64,000 nucleotides of DNA. Origin: Pseudoduganella flava (GTDB lineage Bacteria > Pseudomonadota > Gammaproteobacteria > Burkholderiales > Burkholderiaceae_D). Both the position numbers and the translations under genes were made by a program. A model generated the notes under the pieces. The model saw only the letters and a list, made by a program, of their open reading frames with translations. It had not been told where the DNA came from and did not search any database. The number at the start of each line of letters is the position of its first letter. Within the stretch, counting starts at the first letter, position 1. The stretch spans positions 62,001 through 126,000 of the forward strand of contig NZ_VLKW01000014.1 in assembly GCF_007830495.1 (NCBI RefSeq), read 5' to 3'. Below are positions 35,170 to 42,621 of this stretch, in pieces.

Positions 35170-35178
35170 GACTATCCT

Positions 35179-35484
35179 TTACACGGGTGCGGCGCCCGCT
35201 TCCGCGGCGATGGCGCGGCGCTCGACCAGCGCGGCGAAAGCCGCCGCGTCGGGCGACTTGCCGGCGACAGCGTGCAGGCGCGCCAGGTCGACGGGTTCGG
35301 CCAGCTCGGTGGCGGCATAGGCGGCCATCAGCGCCAGGTCGGCATCGTCCGGCCACAGTTCCAGGCAGCCTTGCGCCAGCCGGTATGCTTCCTCCGGCTG
35401 CTGCGCATGCAGATGGCCCCAGACGAGGCCCACGGCCATCGTCAGCTCGTCACTGGACGTGTCACGCGGCGTGCGGCGTCGCAT
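35179..35484 (-). CDS. Small TPR-type T3SS chaperone (SctY-like)
   Basis: 101 residues: LTMAVGLVWGHLHAQQPEEA, YRLAQGCLELWPDDADLALM and AAYAATELAEPVDLARLHAV form TPR-like helix pairs. Small TPR proteins next to sctV (YscY in Yersinia) act as chaperones or SctV-binding export factors. The ATG at 35484 overlaps the upstream gene by 23 bp; an internal ATG at 35439 is an alternative start. Confidence 0.62.
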   Translation of the reverse strand: MRRRTPRDTSSDELTMAVGLVWGHLHAQQPEEAYRLAQGCLELWPDDADLALMAAYAATELAEPVDLARLHAVAGKSPDAAAFAALVERRAIAAEAGAAPV

Positions 35485-35938
35485 CGCTGTTCTCCTCGTC
35501 GTCGACCGGCGCGTGGCCGGGGCGGGCCGCGCCGGGCGGCGTGTCCACTTCGCTGCGCCGCATCTGCTGCCAGCGCAGCCGCAGCCGGATCGCCTGCTCG
35601 ATGACCGTCAGCGCGTCGAGGCACGTGCGGCGGCGTTCCTGCTGCAACGTCAACGCATGAGCGATCAGTGCCTTCTGCAGGCCGCGCAGGCGCGGCACCG
35701 GGTCGCCCGACCACAGCGGGTTCGCGATGGTGCGATGGGCGCCCAGCGCGCGGTTCAGCAGCTCGATCTTCGGGTCCGGCTGTTCCGGCTGCGGCAGCGA
35801 CAGCGCCTCCTCTTCCGGGTGCAGCGCCTCGCGCGGCTTCAGCACCGGCGCGTGAGGCGTCAGGCTGTGAAGCTCGGCCAGTTCGGCCGGGTCCAGCGCT
35901 GCCCCGGCGCCGGCGCCGGTACGGATCGGCGCCGTCAC
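35462..35938 (-). CDS. Unknown helical T3SS-locus protein
   Basis: 158 residues starting at GTG in a GTGA overlap with the upstream gene. Pro/Glu-rich first half (LKPREALHPEEEALSLPQPE), then helices (KIELLNRALGAHRTIANPLW, LRGLQKALIAHALTLQQERR, CLDALTVIEQAIRLRLRWQQ) and an acidic tail. No domain recognised. Its place between sctW/TyeA and sctV suggests a role in secretion control or early-substrate export. Confidence 0.6.
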   Translation of the reverse strand: MTAPIRTGAGAGAALDPAELAELHSLTPHAPVLKPREALHPEEEALSLPQPEQPDPKIELLNRALGAHRTIANPLWSGDPVPRLRGLQKALIAHALTLQQERRRTCLDALTVIEQAIRLRLRWQQMRRSEVDTPPGAARPGHAPVDDEENSDATPHAA

Positions 35939-36255
35939 AGCAGCAGCTCCTCGGCGGCGGTCAGCTGGTCCGCATCGGGCGCTTCGTTGCCGGCGGCCCG
36001 CAGCACGAGATACCAGCCGCCGTCGTTGAACTGGGCCGGCAGCCAGGCGCCGTAGCGGGCGATGTCCTCGCCGCGGCGGCGCAGCAGCGTTTCGCCGTCG
36101 ACGTGGCGCCCGCTGGCGGCGGGCCAGCCGACGACGACGAGCAGGCGGCCTTCCAGCGGATAGGCCAGCAGCCGCAGGCCGTTCTCCAGCAGGGCCTCGG
36201 CGCACGCGCCTTCGTGCGCGGCGGCGCGGCACAGGCGGGCAAGCAGTTCTTCCAT
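35935..36255 (-). CDS. Small CesT-like secretion chaperone (tentative)
   Basis: 106 residues from MEELLARLCRAAAHEGACAE. Alternating helix and strands (GLRLLAYPLEGRLLVVVGWP, FNDGGWYLVLRAAGNEA) in the size and acidity range of class I T3SS chaperones, though somewhat short. Coupled by GTGA to the next gene. The client could be the upstream TyeA-like/SctW pair or the downstream protein. Confidence 0.55.
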   Translation of the reverse strand: MEELLARLCRAAAHEGACAEALLENGLRLLAYPLEGRLLVVVGWPAASGRHVDGETLLRRRGEDIARYGAWLPAQFNDGGWYLVLRAAGNEAPDADQLTAAEELLL

Positions 36256-36277
36256 ATGGTCTTCCTTCGGATGTGTG

Positions 36278-36775
36278 TCATTGGCGCGCGGCGGCACGCA
36301 GCGCCAGCGCCGTCTCGCGCCATTGCTGCTCGCGCAGTTCCACCTTGCTGGGCAGCGGCGGCAGCTCGGACTTCGCCGCATTGGCCTGGCGCTCCAGCTC
36401 GTCGAGCAGCTCGCGCCGCAACGCCTGCTTTTCCAGCGCCCACAGCCCGGTGGGCAGTTCGGCCACCGCATCGCGCAGCAAGGTCCACGCCTTGGCGCGG
36501 CCCAGGCAGTCGACGCCCTTCAGGTCGGCCAGCTCGGCCATCAGGTGCGTGGCCTTGCCCTTGCCCCAGCCGGCATCGGCCGCCGTCAGCAATGCCACCG
36601 CCAGCTCGGGCCCGGACAGCGGCGGCACCACGTGCACCTGCTCGGCCACACCCGCGCGCAGCTTGGCGGCGATCGCCAGCGCGGAGCGCACCAGCGTGAA
36701 CGCGGCCGCATCGGACATCGCCAGCCAGTAGCGGCCCATGCTGCGTTGCGGGTTGTTGCGCAGATCGGATTTCAT
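36278..36775 (-). CDS. TyeA-like gatekeeper partner
   Basis: 165 residues. Residues about 57-145 (ELAVALLTAADAGWGKGKAT, HLMAELADLKGVDCLGRAKA, ELPTGLWALEKQALRRELLD) have the helix pattern of the TyeA domain, which caps SctW/YopN to block early effector release. In Hrp systems TyeA is usually fused to or missing from HrpJ; here it follows sctW as a separate gene 19 bp downstream. The N-terminal 55 residues are extra. Confidence 0.6.
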   Translation of the reverse strand: MKSDLRNNPQRSMGRYWLAMSDAAAFTLVRSALAIAAKLRAGVAEQVHVVPPLSGPELAVALLTAADAGWGKGKATHLMAELADLKGVDCLGRAKAWTLLRDAVAELPTGLWALEKQALRRELLDELERQANAAKSELPPLPSKVELREQQWRETALALRAAARQ

Positions 36776-36794
36776 CGTCGCCTCCGTGTCGTCG

Positions 36795-37574
36795 TCACAG
36801 GCCGGACAGCATTTGCGAACAGAGCATCGCGATCGCCTTCTCGGCATGCTCGGCGCCCAGGTGGCGGATCACCGCCTTCAACGTCGTCAGCGGCGCGAGC
36901 GGCTTGTCGACGCTGCCCTTCTCGGTGATCAGGAAGCGCAGCTCGCGCGCGGACTTCGGCGCCGAGCCTTCCACGGCGGCCTCCAGGCTGCCCGACACGT
37001 CGGACTCCTGCAGCGCCTTGCGCACCGAGCGATCGCGCTCGACGATGTCGGCCATCATTTCGCTGATCGACTCGCGCAGCACCTTCTTCTTGTAGTTCGA
37101 CAGGTTCAGGTCGTCGACGGCCACGAGCGCATCGCGCAGCACGCGCCACTGCTCGATCGGCGTGAAGCGCTCGGAAAGGATCGCATCGACCTCGCCGCGG
37201 CCGCGCCGGCTGCTGTCGTCGCGCAGCATGTCGAGCGTCTGCTCGACCGAGTCGAGGTGCAGTTCCTCGTCCTCGCCGTCGCTGCGTTCCAGGGGCCTGG
37301 CCTGCTTGCGATTGGCTTCGCCGGCCGCCCGCCCGCGCACGCCCTGGCGCTGCGCGCCCTGTGCCGCGCGCGGCGTGGCGAGCTGGCGACGGGCCAGGCT
37401 CTTGGTCGGCACCGACACGCCTTCGCGCACGCCGCCTTCGCTGTCGATGGCGGCGCGCGGCAGCATCGCCACGTCGGCCTGGGCCAGCGTGGGCCGGGCC
37501 GGCACCTGTTGCACCTGCGGCCGCGCGGACGCCAGCGGCGCGTTCTGGAAGTGGTTGACGTTCATCGTGCTCAT
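36795..37574 (-). CDS. sctW: SctW (HrpJ), T3SS gatekeeper
   Basis: 259 residues. Disordered secreted N-terminus, then an HrpJ/SctW domain (LDSVEQTLDMLRDDSSRRGR, PIEQWRVLRDALVAVDDLNL, SNYKKKVLRESISEMMADIV). It lacks the C-terminal TyeA part, which seems to be in the next gene. It is first in the main operon, as hrpJ is in P. syringae. Two starts are possible: 37574 (MSTMNVNHF) or 37565; the ribosome site is weak for both. Confidence 0.85.
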   Translation of the reverse strand: MSTMNVNHFQNAPLASARPQVQQVPARPTLAQADVAMLPRAAIDSEGGVREGVSVPTKSLARRQLATPRAAQGAQRQGVRGRAAGEANRKQARPLERSDGEDEELHLDSVEQTLDMLRDDSSRRGRGEVDAILSERFTPIEQWRVLRDALVAVDDLNLSNYKKKVLRESISEMMADIVERDRSVRKALQESDVSGSLEAAVEGSAPKSARELRFLITEKGSVDKPLAPLTTLKAVIRHLGAEHAEKAIAMLCSQMLSGL

Positions 37575-37580
37575 GCCCGT

Positions 37581-37609
37581 TGGGTGGCCCCGCCCGCCGC
37601 GCCGGTTCC
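37581..37609 (-). promoter_or_regulatory. Perfect hrp box, proximal to sctW
   Basis: GGAACC-N16-CCAC-CC-A on the minus strand. CCAC ends only 10 bp before the 37574 ATG, so a transcript from here would be almost leaderless. Confidence 0.65.
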
Positions 37610-37648
37610 ATGCCGCGGCGGTCGTCCGGCTGTGCGTCGCGCGCGCGA

Positions 37649-37676
37649 TGCGTGGCGCTACGGCGGCCGCGGTTCC
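37649..37676 (-). promoter_or_regulatory. Perfect hrp box, distal to sctW
   Basis: GGAACC-N15-CCAC-GC-A on the minus strand, 75 bp before the sctW start; the normal distance for an HrpL promoter with a short leader. It forms a tandem pair with the box at 37581-37609. Confidence 0.82.
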
Positions 37677-37830
37677 CGGCCCCGGCACGCCGCCGGCCCC
37701 GCCATTTCTCAACTTTTTTCAATGTCTCACCATTGTTCAAGAAACGGCCGCATGCGCAAAAGTCGCTGTTATCTTGCCGACATCAACCGCGGCATCGCCG
37801 CCTGTCATCAACAGCGAACGGGAGAACGTC

Positions 37831-38448
37831 ATGCAGTCCACCATCGTCGAGCAGATCCACCTCCAGGCCGCCGTACCGCCCTGCGCGGTGCCCGCGCTGC
37901 AATCCGTGTCCTCGCAGTCCGTACCCTTCCAGGCCGCGCCCCAGCCGGCCATCGACATCGTCGCGCTGTACCGGCAGCACCGCACCCACCTGCTGCGCTT
38001 CGTGCAGCGCTACCTGGGCAACCCGCACGATGCCGAGGACGTCGTGCAGAACACGTTCGTCGAGGCGGTGCGCTGCGCGCCGCGCTTTTCCGGCCTGTCG
38101 AAGCCGTCCACCTGGCTGTTCGGCATCGCGCTGAACCTGGCCCGCAACCAGGTGCGCCGCAACGGCGCCGACCGTTACGAGGCGGTCGAGGAAGACTTCC
38201 TGGAGCAGCTGGTCGACGTGCATGCCGACCCCGCGCTGCAATACGAATGGCGCGAACTGGCGGTCAAGGTGGACAAGCTGATTGGCGAACTGCCGCCGAA
38301 GATCCGCGACACGTTCGAGGCCGTGCTGGAGGGGGAATTGACGTACGAGGAAGCCGCGCGCGAGATGGGCATTCCGATCGGGACGGTGCGTTCGCGCGTG
38401 TCGCGCGTGCGGGCGGCGGCGCGCCAGCAGTGCGGCCGCACCGATTGA
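37831..38448 (+). CDS. hrpL: HrpL-like ECF sigma factor
   Basis: 205 residues, ATG behind GGGAGAACGTC. Region 2: HRTHLLRFVQRYLGNPHDAE, DVVQNTFVEAVRCAPRFSGL, STWLFGIALNLARNQVRR; region 4: LIGELPPKIRDTFEAVLEGE, LTYEEAAREMGIPIGTVRSR. About 40 extra N-terminal residues precede region 2. It is divergent from sctW, the classical hrpL position, and eight hrp boxes in the island give it obvious targets. No hrp box or clear sigma-54 site lies before it, and no HrpR/S genes are in the window, so its own control is open. Confidence 0.82.
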   Translation: MQSTIVEQIHLQAAVPPCAVPALQSVSSQSVPFQAAPQPAIDIVALYRQHRTHLLRFVQRYLGNPHDAEDVVQNTFVEAVRCAPRFSGLSKPSTWLFGIALNLARNQVRRNGADRYEAVEEDFLEQLVDVHADPALQYEWRELAVKVDKLIGELPPKIRDTFEAVLEGELTYEEAAREMGIPIGTVRSRVSRVRAAARQQCGRTD

Positions 38449-38490
38449 AGATCCCGGGCCCGGGCCCACCGCCGGCCCGCAATCGACACC

Positions 38491-38922
38491 TCAGGCGGGC
38501 CGCCTGCCTTCCAGCGCGGCCTGCCACGCCTGGGCCGCGTCGGCCGTCTCCAGCACCGCATCCATCAGCGCCCGCTCGCTGCGCAGCCCCGCCAGCGGAA
38601 TGCGGCGCAGCGCCACGTGGCACCCTTCGTCCGCATGCCACATCCCTTCGATGCCGTACGGCGCCTGCACCGTGCCGTCCGCCGGGAGGCCCGGCGGCAG
38701 CTGCGCGCACACGGTCAGCTGCGCGCCGCCGGCGGCGCCGGCCTGGCTGTCCACGCATGTCCGCGTGACGATATCGCCCACCTGCAGTTCCAGTACCGGC
38801 GTCTGCGCATGCGGCTGCCCGGCCAGCGCGGCCAGCCGCGCGAGCGCGCGCACCGCGGCGGCCGCGGAACCGTCCAGCGGCGCGCTGTCGTCGTCGGGAT
38901 CGGGATCGGTCGGAAAGTTCAA
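38491..38922 (-). CDS. CesT-like T3SS chaperone with non-ATG start
   Basis: About 143 residues if initiated at TTG (NFPTDPDPDDDSAPLDG follows); no ATG exists between the strong hairpin at 39.0 kb and the conserved part, so the start is uncertain. Body: VLELQVGDIVTRTCVDS, LTVCAQLPPGLPADG, MWHADEGCHVALRRIPLAGL and the helix LMDAVLETADAAQAWQAAL, the alternation seen in effector chaperones. It lies convergent to hrpL, in the effector region; likely client is one of the nearby secreted proteins. Confidence 0.6.
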   Translation of the reverse strand: MNFPTDPDPDDDSAPLDGSAAAAVRALARLAALAGQPHAQTPVLELQVGDIVTRTCVDSQAGAAGGAQLTVCAQLPPGLPADGTVQAPYGIEGMWHADEGCHVALRRIPLAGLRSERALMDAVLETADAAQAWQAALEGRRPA

Positions 38923-38964
38923 GATCGGCTTCGCGTGAAGTAGTCGACGGGTCGCCAAAGCGAC

Positions 38965-39002
38965 GTGGCGCAGCGGGAAGCATCCGCCTCCCGCTGCGCC
39001 AC
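38965..39002 (-). terminator. Strong 14-bp hairpin after the methyltransferase gene
   Basis: Perfect stem GTGGCGCAGCGGGA / TCCCGCTGCGCCAC with a 10-nt loop, 18 bp after the stop. No T-run follows, so it may block exonucleases or act with Rho. Confidence 0.6.
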
Positions 39003-39019
39003 ATTGTAGCAAGGACCGG

Positions 39020-40570
39020 CTACAGCACGCGCTGCGCGCGCCACATCGGCACGCGCAGCCGCAGGATCGCCGCCACGGTCTGCGGCAGCTCCGCCTGCAG
39101 CTTGCGCAGCTCTTCCGTGCGCGGGCCGGGCGGCAGCGAGCGCGCGTGCCGCTCCAGCAGTGCCGCGACGTGCGCCGTGGCCGCATCGGCGTCCTCGCCG
39201 CGGTGGCCCGGGGAATCGGCCAGCACGCCATACACGAGCCGCTGTACGAGCCCGGCGCGCATGCCATTGCCCAGCAGTGGCGACGCCAGCACCTGGTGCT
39301 GGTCGCCGTGCTCGGCGCGGCCGGCCAGCACGGCGTTCAACCGTTGGGCCGGCGCATCGTCGGCGTCCGCCGCGCCGGTGAAGCAGAACGCGGCCTGGCG
39401 GCCGCACGCGAGCATGGCGGCCAGGCGTGCGACGCCGGCCAGCGGCATGCCGCCGAACGCCGGCAGCGCGGCCAGCCTGGTCAGCGGCACCGGCGCGCCG
39501 CCGCCCAGCGCGTCGCGCAGCGCCAGCAACTGCTCACGCAGCAGCGCCGCCTGCTCCGGCGGCACGGCGGGCGGCCGCGGTACCTCGTCGTCGGTGGCGA
39601 CGAGGCGCGCCACCGCCAGCCGCTCCAGCCAGTACTGCCGGCGATGGGGGGCCATGCGGCGCGCGCCGCGCACCAGCACGTCCTCGCGGAACGGCGTGTT
39701 GTGCAGGTAGTCCCAAACCGTCTCGCGCAGCACGGGGTCCGGGCAGTCCGCCAGCAATGCCTGGCGGGTCTCGTCGACGAACAGCTCGGGCCACGCCCGT
39801 GCCGGGTCGGCCGCGCCCACATAGTCGAGCTTCGCGTCGGCCATGTCGCGCACGACGTCGGCATGGTACAGCGGCTCCCACCCGCGGTTCAGGTATTCGT
39901 GCGCCAGGTACCCCGTCTGGTCGCCGTGCAGCGTGTCCAGGCACTGTCGCAGCATCGCGTTGCCGTCGAAGTAAGTAGCGCCCACGCCGGCGAGCCGGTC
40001 GACGAACGCCCGTGCCGTGCCGACCTGCCGGGCGCGCCCGCCCGGGTAGCGGTCCGCGTGTTCCAGCATCAGCCGCTGCAGCGGTACGACGCCGCTCCAG
40101 CCGGGCATCGCGTTGTAGTTGACGTACACGATGCCGCCCGGCTTCAGGTAACGGGCGATGAAGTTCACGATGTGCCGGCGGTTCTCCGCCGTCACCCAGC
40201 TGTACACGCCGTACATCGTGATGAAGTCGAGCGGCGGCAGGTCGACCTTGCCGGCGGCCAGGTCGGCGAAGCTGCATTCGAGCAGGGTCAGGTTGTCGAG
40301 CTGCGCCTCGTGCGCCAGCGCGCGCGCGTCGGCCACGTGGCCGGGCTGGAAGTCGTTCGCATAGAACGTGCCGTGCGGGTGGCTGGCCGCCAGCACGGCC
40401 GACGTGAGCCCCATGCCCGCCCCCAGTTCGAAATAGGTGAACGGCGCATCGGGGGCAATCGGCTCCACGCCGTTCAGGATGCACGTGGCGGCAAGGTGCG
40501 TGGGGCTTTGTTCGGGAAAGAACGTGATCGGGTATGCGATGTCGGCCACGTAGCCATCGTTCCAGTCCAT
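39020..40570 (-). CDS. SAM-dependent methyltransferase with regulatory domain (PKMT type)
   Basis: 516 residues behind AAGGAGCAGAG-ATG. Class I fold: motif I YFELGAGMGLTSAVLAASHP, motif II acidic FYANDFQPGHVADARAL, then FITMYGVYSWVTAENRRHIV and GGIVYVNYNAMPGW. The central about 80 residues resemble the methyltransferase regulatory domain (LMLEHADRYPG, YLAHEYLNRGWEPLYHADVV), and the C-terminus is a helical domain. This arrangement is that of bacterial protein-lysine methyltransferases such as the rickettsial enzymes that modify outer-membrane proteins. It stands inside the effector region, so either a secreted protein or a pilus/adhesin may be its substrate. Confidence 0.8.
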   Translation of the reverse strand: MDWNDGYVADIAYPITFFPEQSPTHLAATCILNGVEPIAPDAPFTYFELGAGMGLTSAVLAASHPHGTFYANDFQPGHVADARALAHEAQLDNLTLLECSFADLAAGKVDLPPLDFITMYGVYSWVTAENRRHIVNFIARYLKPGGIVYVNYNAMPGWSGVVPLQRLMLEHADRYPGGRARQVGTARAFVDRLAGVGATYFDGNAMLRQCLDTLHGDQTGYLAHEYLNRGWEPLYHADVVRDMADAKLDYVGAADPARAWPELFVDETRQALLADCPDPVLRETVWDYLHNTPFREDVLVRGARRMAPHRRQYWLERLAVARLVATDDEVPRPPAVPPEQAALLREQLLALRDALGGGAPVPLTRLAALPAFGGMPLAGVARLAAMLACGRQAAFCFTGAADADDAPAQRLNAVLAGRAEHGDQHQVLASPLLGNGMRAGLVQRLVYGVLADSPGHRGEDADAATAHVAALLERHARSLPPGPRTEELRKLQAELPQTVAAILRLRVPMWRAQRVL

Positions 40571-40592
40571 CTCTGCTCCTTGTGGTTGGGGT

Positions 40593-40709
40593 TCAGCCCT
40601 TGCGGGCGAGGCGCCGGATGCGGTGCCAGGGGAAGGACTCCTCCAGCTGCGCCGGCGGGGCCAGGCTGTCGCGCACGGGGCGCGCACGCGCGGTGTCGTC
40701 GTGTTTCAC
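40593..40709 (-). CDS. Possible 38-residue peptide gene
   Basis: GTG with GGGAG seven bases upstream; an in-frame ATG four codons earlier (40721) is an alternative. Reads KHDDTARARPVRDSLAPPAQ then LEESFPWHRIRRLARKG. It ends 22 bp before the methyltransferase start. Basic C-terminus; no known family. May be a leader peptide or a small T3SS-linked product. Confidence 0.4.
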   Translation of the reverse strand: MKHDDTARARPVRDSLAPPAQLEESFPWHRIRRLARKG

Positions 40710-40737
40710 GATTGCTCCCATCGGATGGTTGAAAAGC

Positions 40738-40764
40738 GCGGGCCGCGCGCATGCCGCGGCCCGC
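40738..40764 (-). terminator. Rho-independent terminator after the repeat protein gene
   Basis: 10-bp stem GCGGGCCGCG / CGCGGCCCGC, 7-nt loop, followed on the minus strand by CTTTTC. Starts 8 bp after the stop codon. Confidence 0.75.
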
Positions 40765-40771
40765 TCCGTCG

Positions 40772-42421
40772 TTACTTGCTGAACGTGCCGTCCTCGACGC
40801 CGGCGGAGTAGTCGCCGGTGCCGATCAGGCCGTCGTGCTTGCCGGTACGGGCCGATTCCAGCTGCTTGAAGCCTTCGGCGTTGTTCTCCATCAGCTTCTG
40901 CGCGGCCGCCTGCACTTCCGGCGGCACCTGTTTCAGCTCGCCGAACGGCGGCGTGCGGGCATAGCCCGTCTCGGCCATCCGCTTCACGTTATCCAGCGAC
41001 AGCAGGCCGATGCCCGAATCCTTCATGAAGTCGGTGATCTGCTTGCTGGCCTCGGACACCGTGGGGCCGCCCGTGCCGTTCGGGCCACCCGCCGGGTTGC
41101 CCGAGATCGTGCCGTCGTCCACGGCGGACTTGTAGTCGGTGCGGCTCAACAGGCCATCGTGCTTGCCGTTGAACGCCGACTCCATCTTCTTGAACAACTC
41201 GCCGTCGTTGGCCATCATCTGCTTGGCGGCGTTCTGCACTTCTTCGGACACCTGGAACGTCTTGCCGTCCTTGCCCGTGCAGTAGCCCGTGTCGGCCATC
41301 TTCTGCATCTGCTCCACGGACAGCAGGTCGATGCCCTTGTCCTTCTGGAACTGGTCGATCGTCTTCGCGGCGGACGAATCGGACGGCAGCTGCGCGCCAT
41401 TGGTGCCGGCGCCCTGCGGGCCGCCGAGATCGATCGTGAACTGCGGGGTGCCGCCAGGACCGTTCGGGCCGCCGAAGCTGATCGGCGTCTGCACCGTTTC
41501 GGTACCGCTGTCCTTGTTGATCGTGCCGTCCTTCAGTGCCTCGCTGAAGTCGGCGGTGCTGAGCAGGCCGTCGTGCTTGCCCGTGACGGCCGACTCGAGC
41601 TTCTTGAACAGCGCGCCGTCGTCCTCCAGCATCTTCTGCGCCGCGCCCTGCACTTCTTCCGGCACCTGGAAGCGGTTGCCGTCCTTGTCCTTGCAATAGC
41701 CCGTTTCGGCCATCATCTTCAGCTGGTCGACGGACAACAGGCCGATGTCGTGCTCCTTCTGGAAGTCGCTGATCGTCTTCGCCGCGCCGTATTCGGAAGG
41801 CCGGCTCGACGCGATGCTGCCCTTCATGACGGCGTTCATGAAGTCCTCCATCGACAGGCCCCGTTCGCGCGGCACGCAGCCGGCGCCGCCATCCTTCGAG
41901 ATCGTGCCGTCCTTGATCGCGTTGCCGTAGTCGCCCTGGCCCAGCTGGCCGTCATGCTTGCCGTCGGTGGCCGACTCGAGCTTCTTGAACAGTTCGGCGT
42001 TATTGGCCATCATCTTCTGCGCGGCCAGCTGCACTTCCTCCGGCACCTGGAACGTCTTGCCGTCCTTGCCCTTGCAGTAGCCCGTCTCGGCCATCTGCTT
42101 GACCTGGTCGATCGACAGCAGGCCGATGTCGTGCTCCTTCTGGAAGTTGTTGATCGTCTTGGCCGCGCTGGCGTCGGACGGCAGGTTGGCGCCTTCGCCG
42201 CCGACACCCATCGAGTTCTTGACGAAGTCCTTCAGCCAGTTCGGCAGGCCCAGGTCGTCGATCGCGTCGGCCAGTTCGCCCTTGCCGCCGCGGCCATGGT
42301 TGCAGTGCTCGATGTCGTGCGTTTCCGGAGCATCGCCGCCGCGCAGGTGCAGCGTGCCGATGAAGGTGCCGGGGTCGTTGTTCGTGTAAGTGGTGGTTGT
42401 GGTGGTGATCGTCGTTGACAT
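40772..42421 (-). CDS. Four-repeat, EF-hand-like secreted protein (candidate translocator or effector)
   Basis: 549 residues with a Thr-rich N-terminus (STTITTTTTTYTNND). Four repeats of about 90 residues (roughly 86-175, 213-302, 350-440, 456-547) share FQKEHDIGLLS, MAETGYCKGKDGKTFQVPEE, AAQKMMANNAELFKKLESA and GKHDGQLGQGDY. The last stretch follows the EF-hand spacing (Asp5, Gly6, Leu8, Asp12) but position 1 is Asp, Thr, Asn or Thr, so calcium binding is uncertain. NolX/HrpF/HrpK translocator proteins carry related repeats as far as I recall. No signal peptide or membrane helix. Downstream of three tiny genes in one direction from a hrp box. Confidence 0.65.
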   Translation of the reverse strand: MSTTITTTTTTYTNNDPGTFIGTLHLRGGDAPETHDIEHCNHGRGGKGELADAIDDLGLPNWLKDFVKNSMGVGGEGANLPSDASAAKTINNFQKEHDIGLLSIDQVKQMAETGYCKGKDGKTFQVPEEVQLAAQKMMANNAELFKKLESATDGKHDGQLGQGDYGNAIKDGTISKDGGAGCVPRERGLSMEDFMNAVMKGSIASSRPSEYGAAKTISDFQKEHDIGLLSVDQLKMMAETGYCKDKDGNRFQVPEEVQGAAQKMLEDDGALFKKLESAVTGKHDGLLSTADFSEALKDGTINKDSGTETVQTPISFGGPNGPGGTPQFTIDLGGPQGAGTNGAQLPSDSSAAKTIDQFQKDKGIDLLSVEQMQKMADTGYCTGKDGKTFQVSEEVQNAAKQMMANDGELFKKMESAFNGKHDGLLSRTDYKSAVDDGTISGNPAGGPNGTGGPTVSEASKQITDFMKDSGIGLLSLDNVKRMAETGYARTPPFGELKQVPPEVQAAAQKLMENNAEGFKQLESARTGKHDGLIGTGDYSAGVEDGTFSK

Positions 42422-42621
42422 ACGGTTTTCTCCGACATGACGGCCGCGAGCGAAAGCTGCGCCGGTTGGGTCTCGATGAATGAAGGGCCGCGCCATCTGG
42501 GCCGCGGCCCCCCGGGCCTGGCGGGCCCGGATGCCTGGGCCGCCTGGCCTTGAGTCACGCCATCGCGGCGGGTGGTTCCATCGCCCGCCCGGGTTGTCGC
42601 CCCGGTTGTCGCCCGGACCCG

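Noticed and set aside
37677..37830. A sigma-54 promoter before the hrpL-like gene
   Set aside because: I searched for TGGCAC-N5-TTGC-like spacing and found none convincing; hrpL control in this organism remains unassigned.
42575..42580. GGAACC on the minus strand before the repeat-protein gene
   Set aside because: No CCAC-like element follows at 15 or 16 nt.
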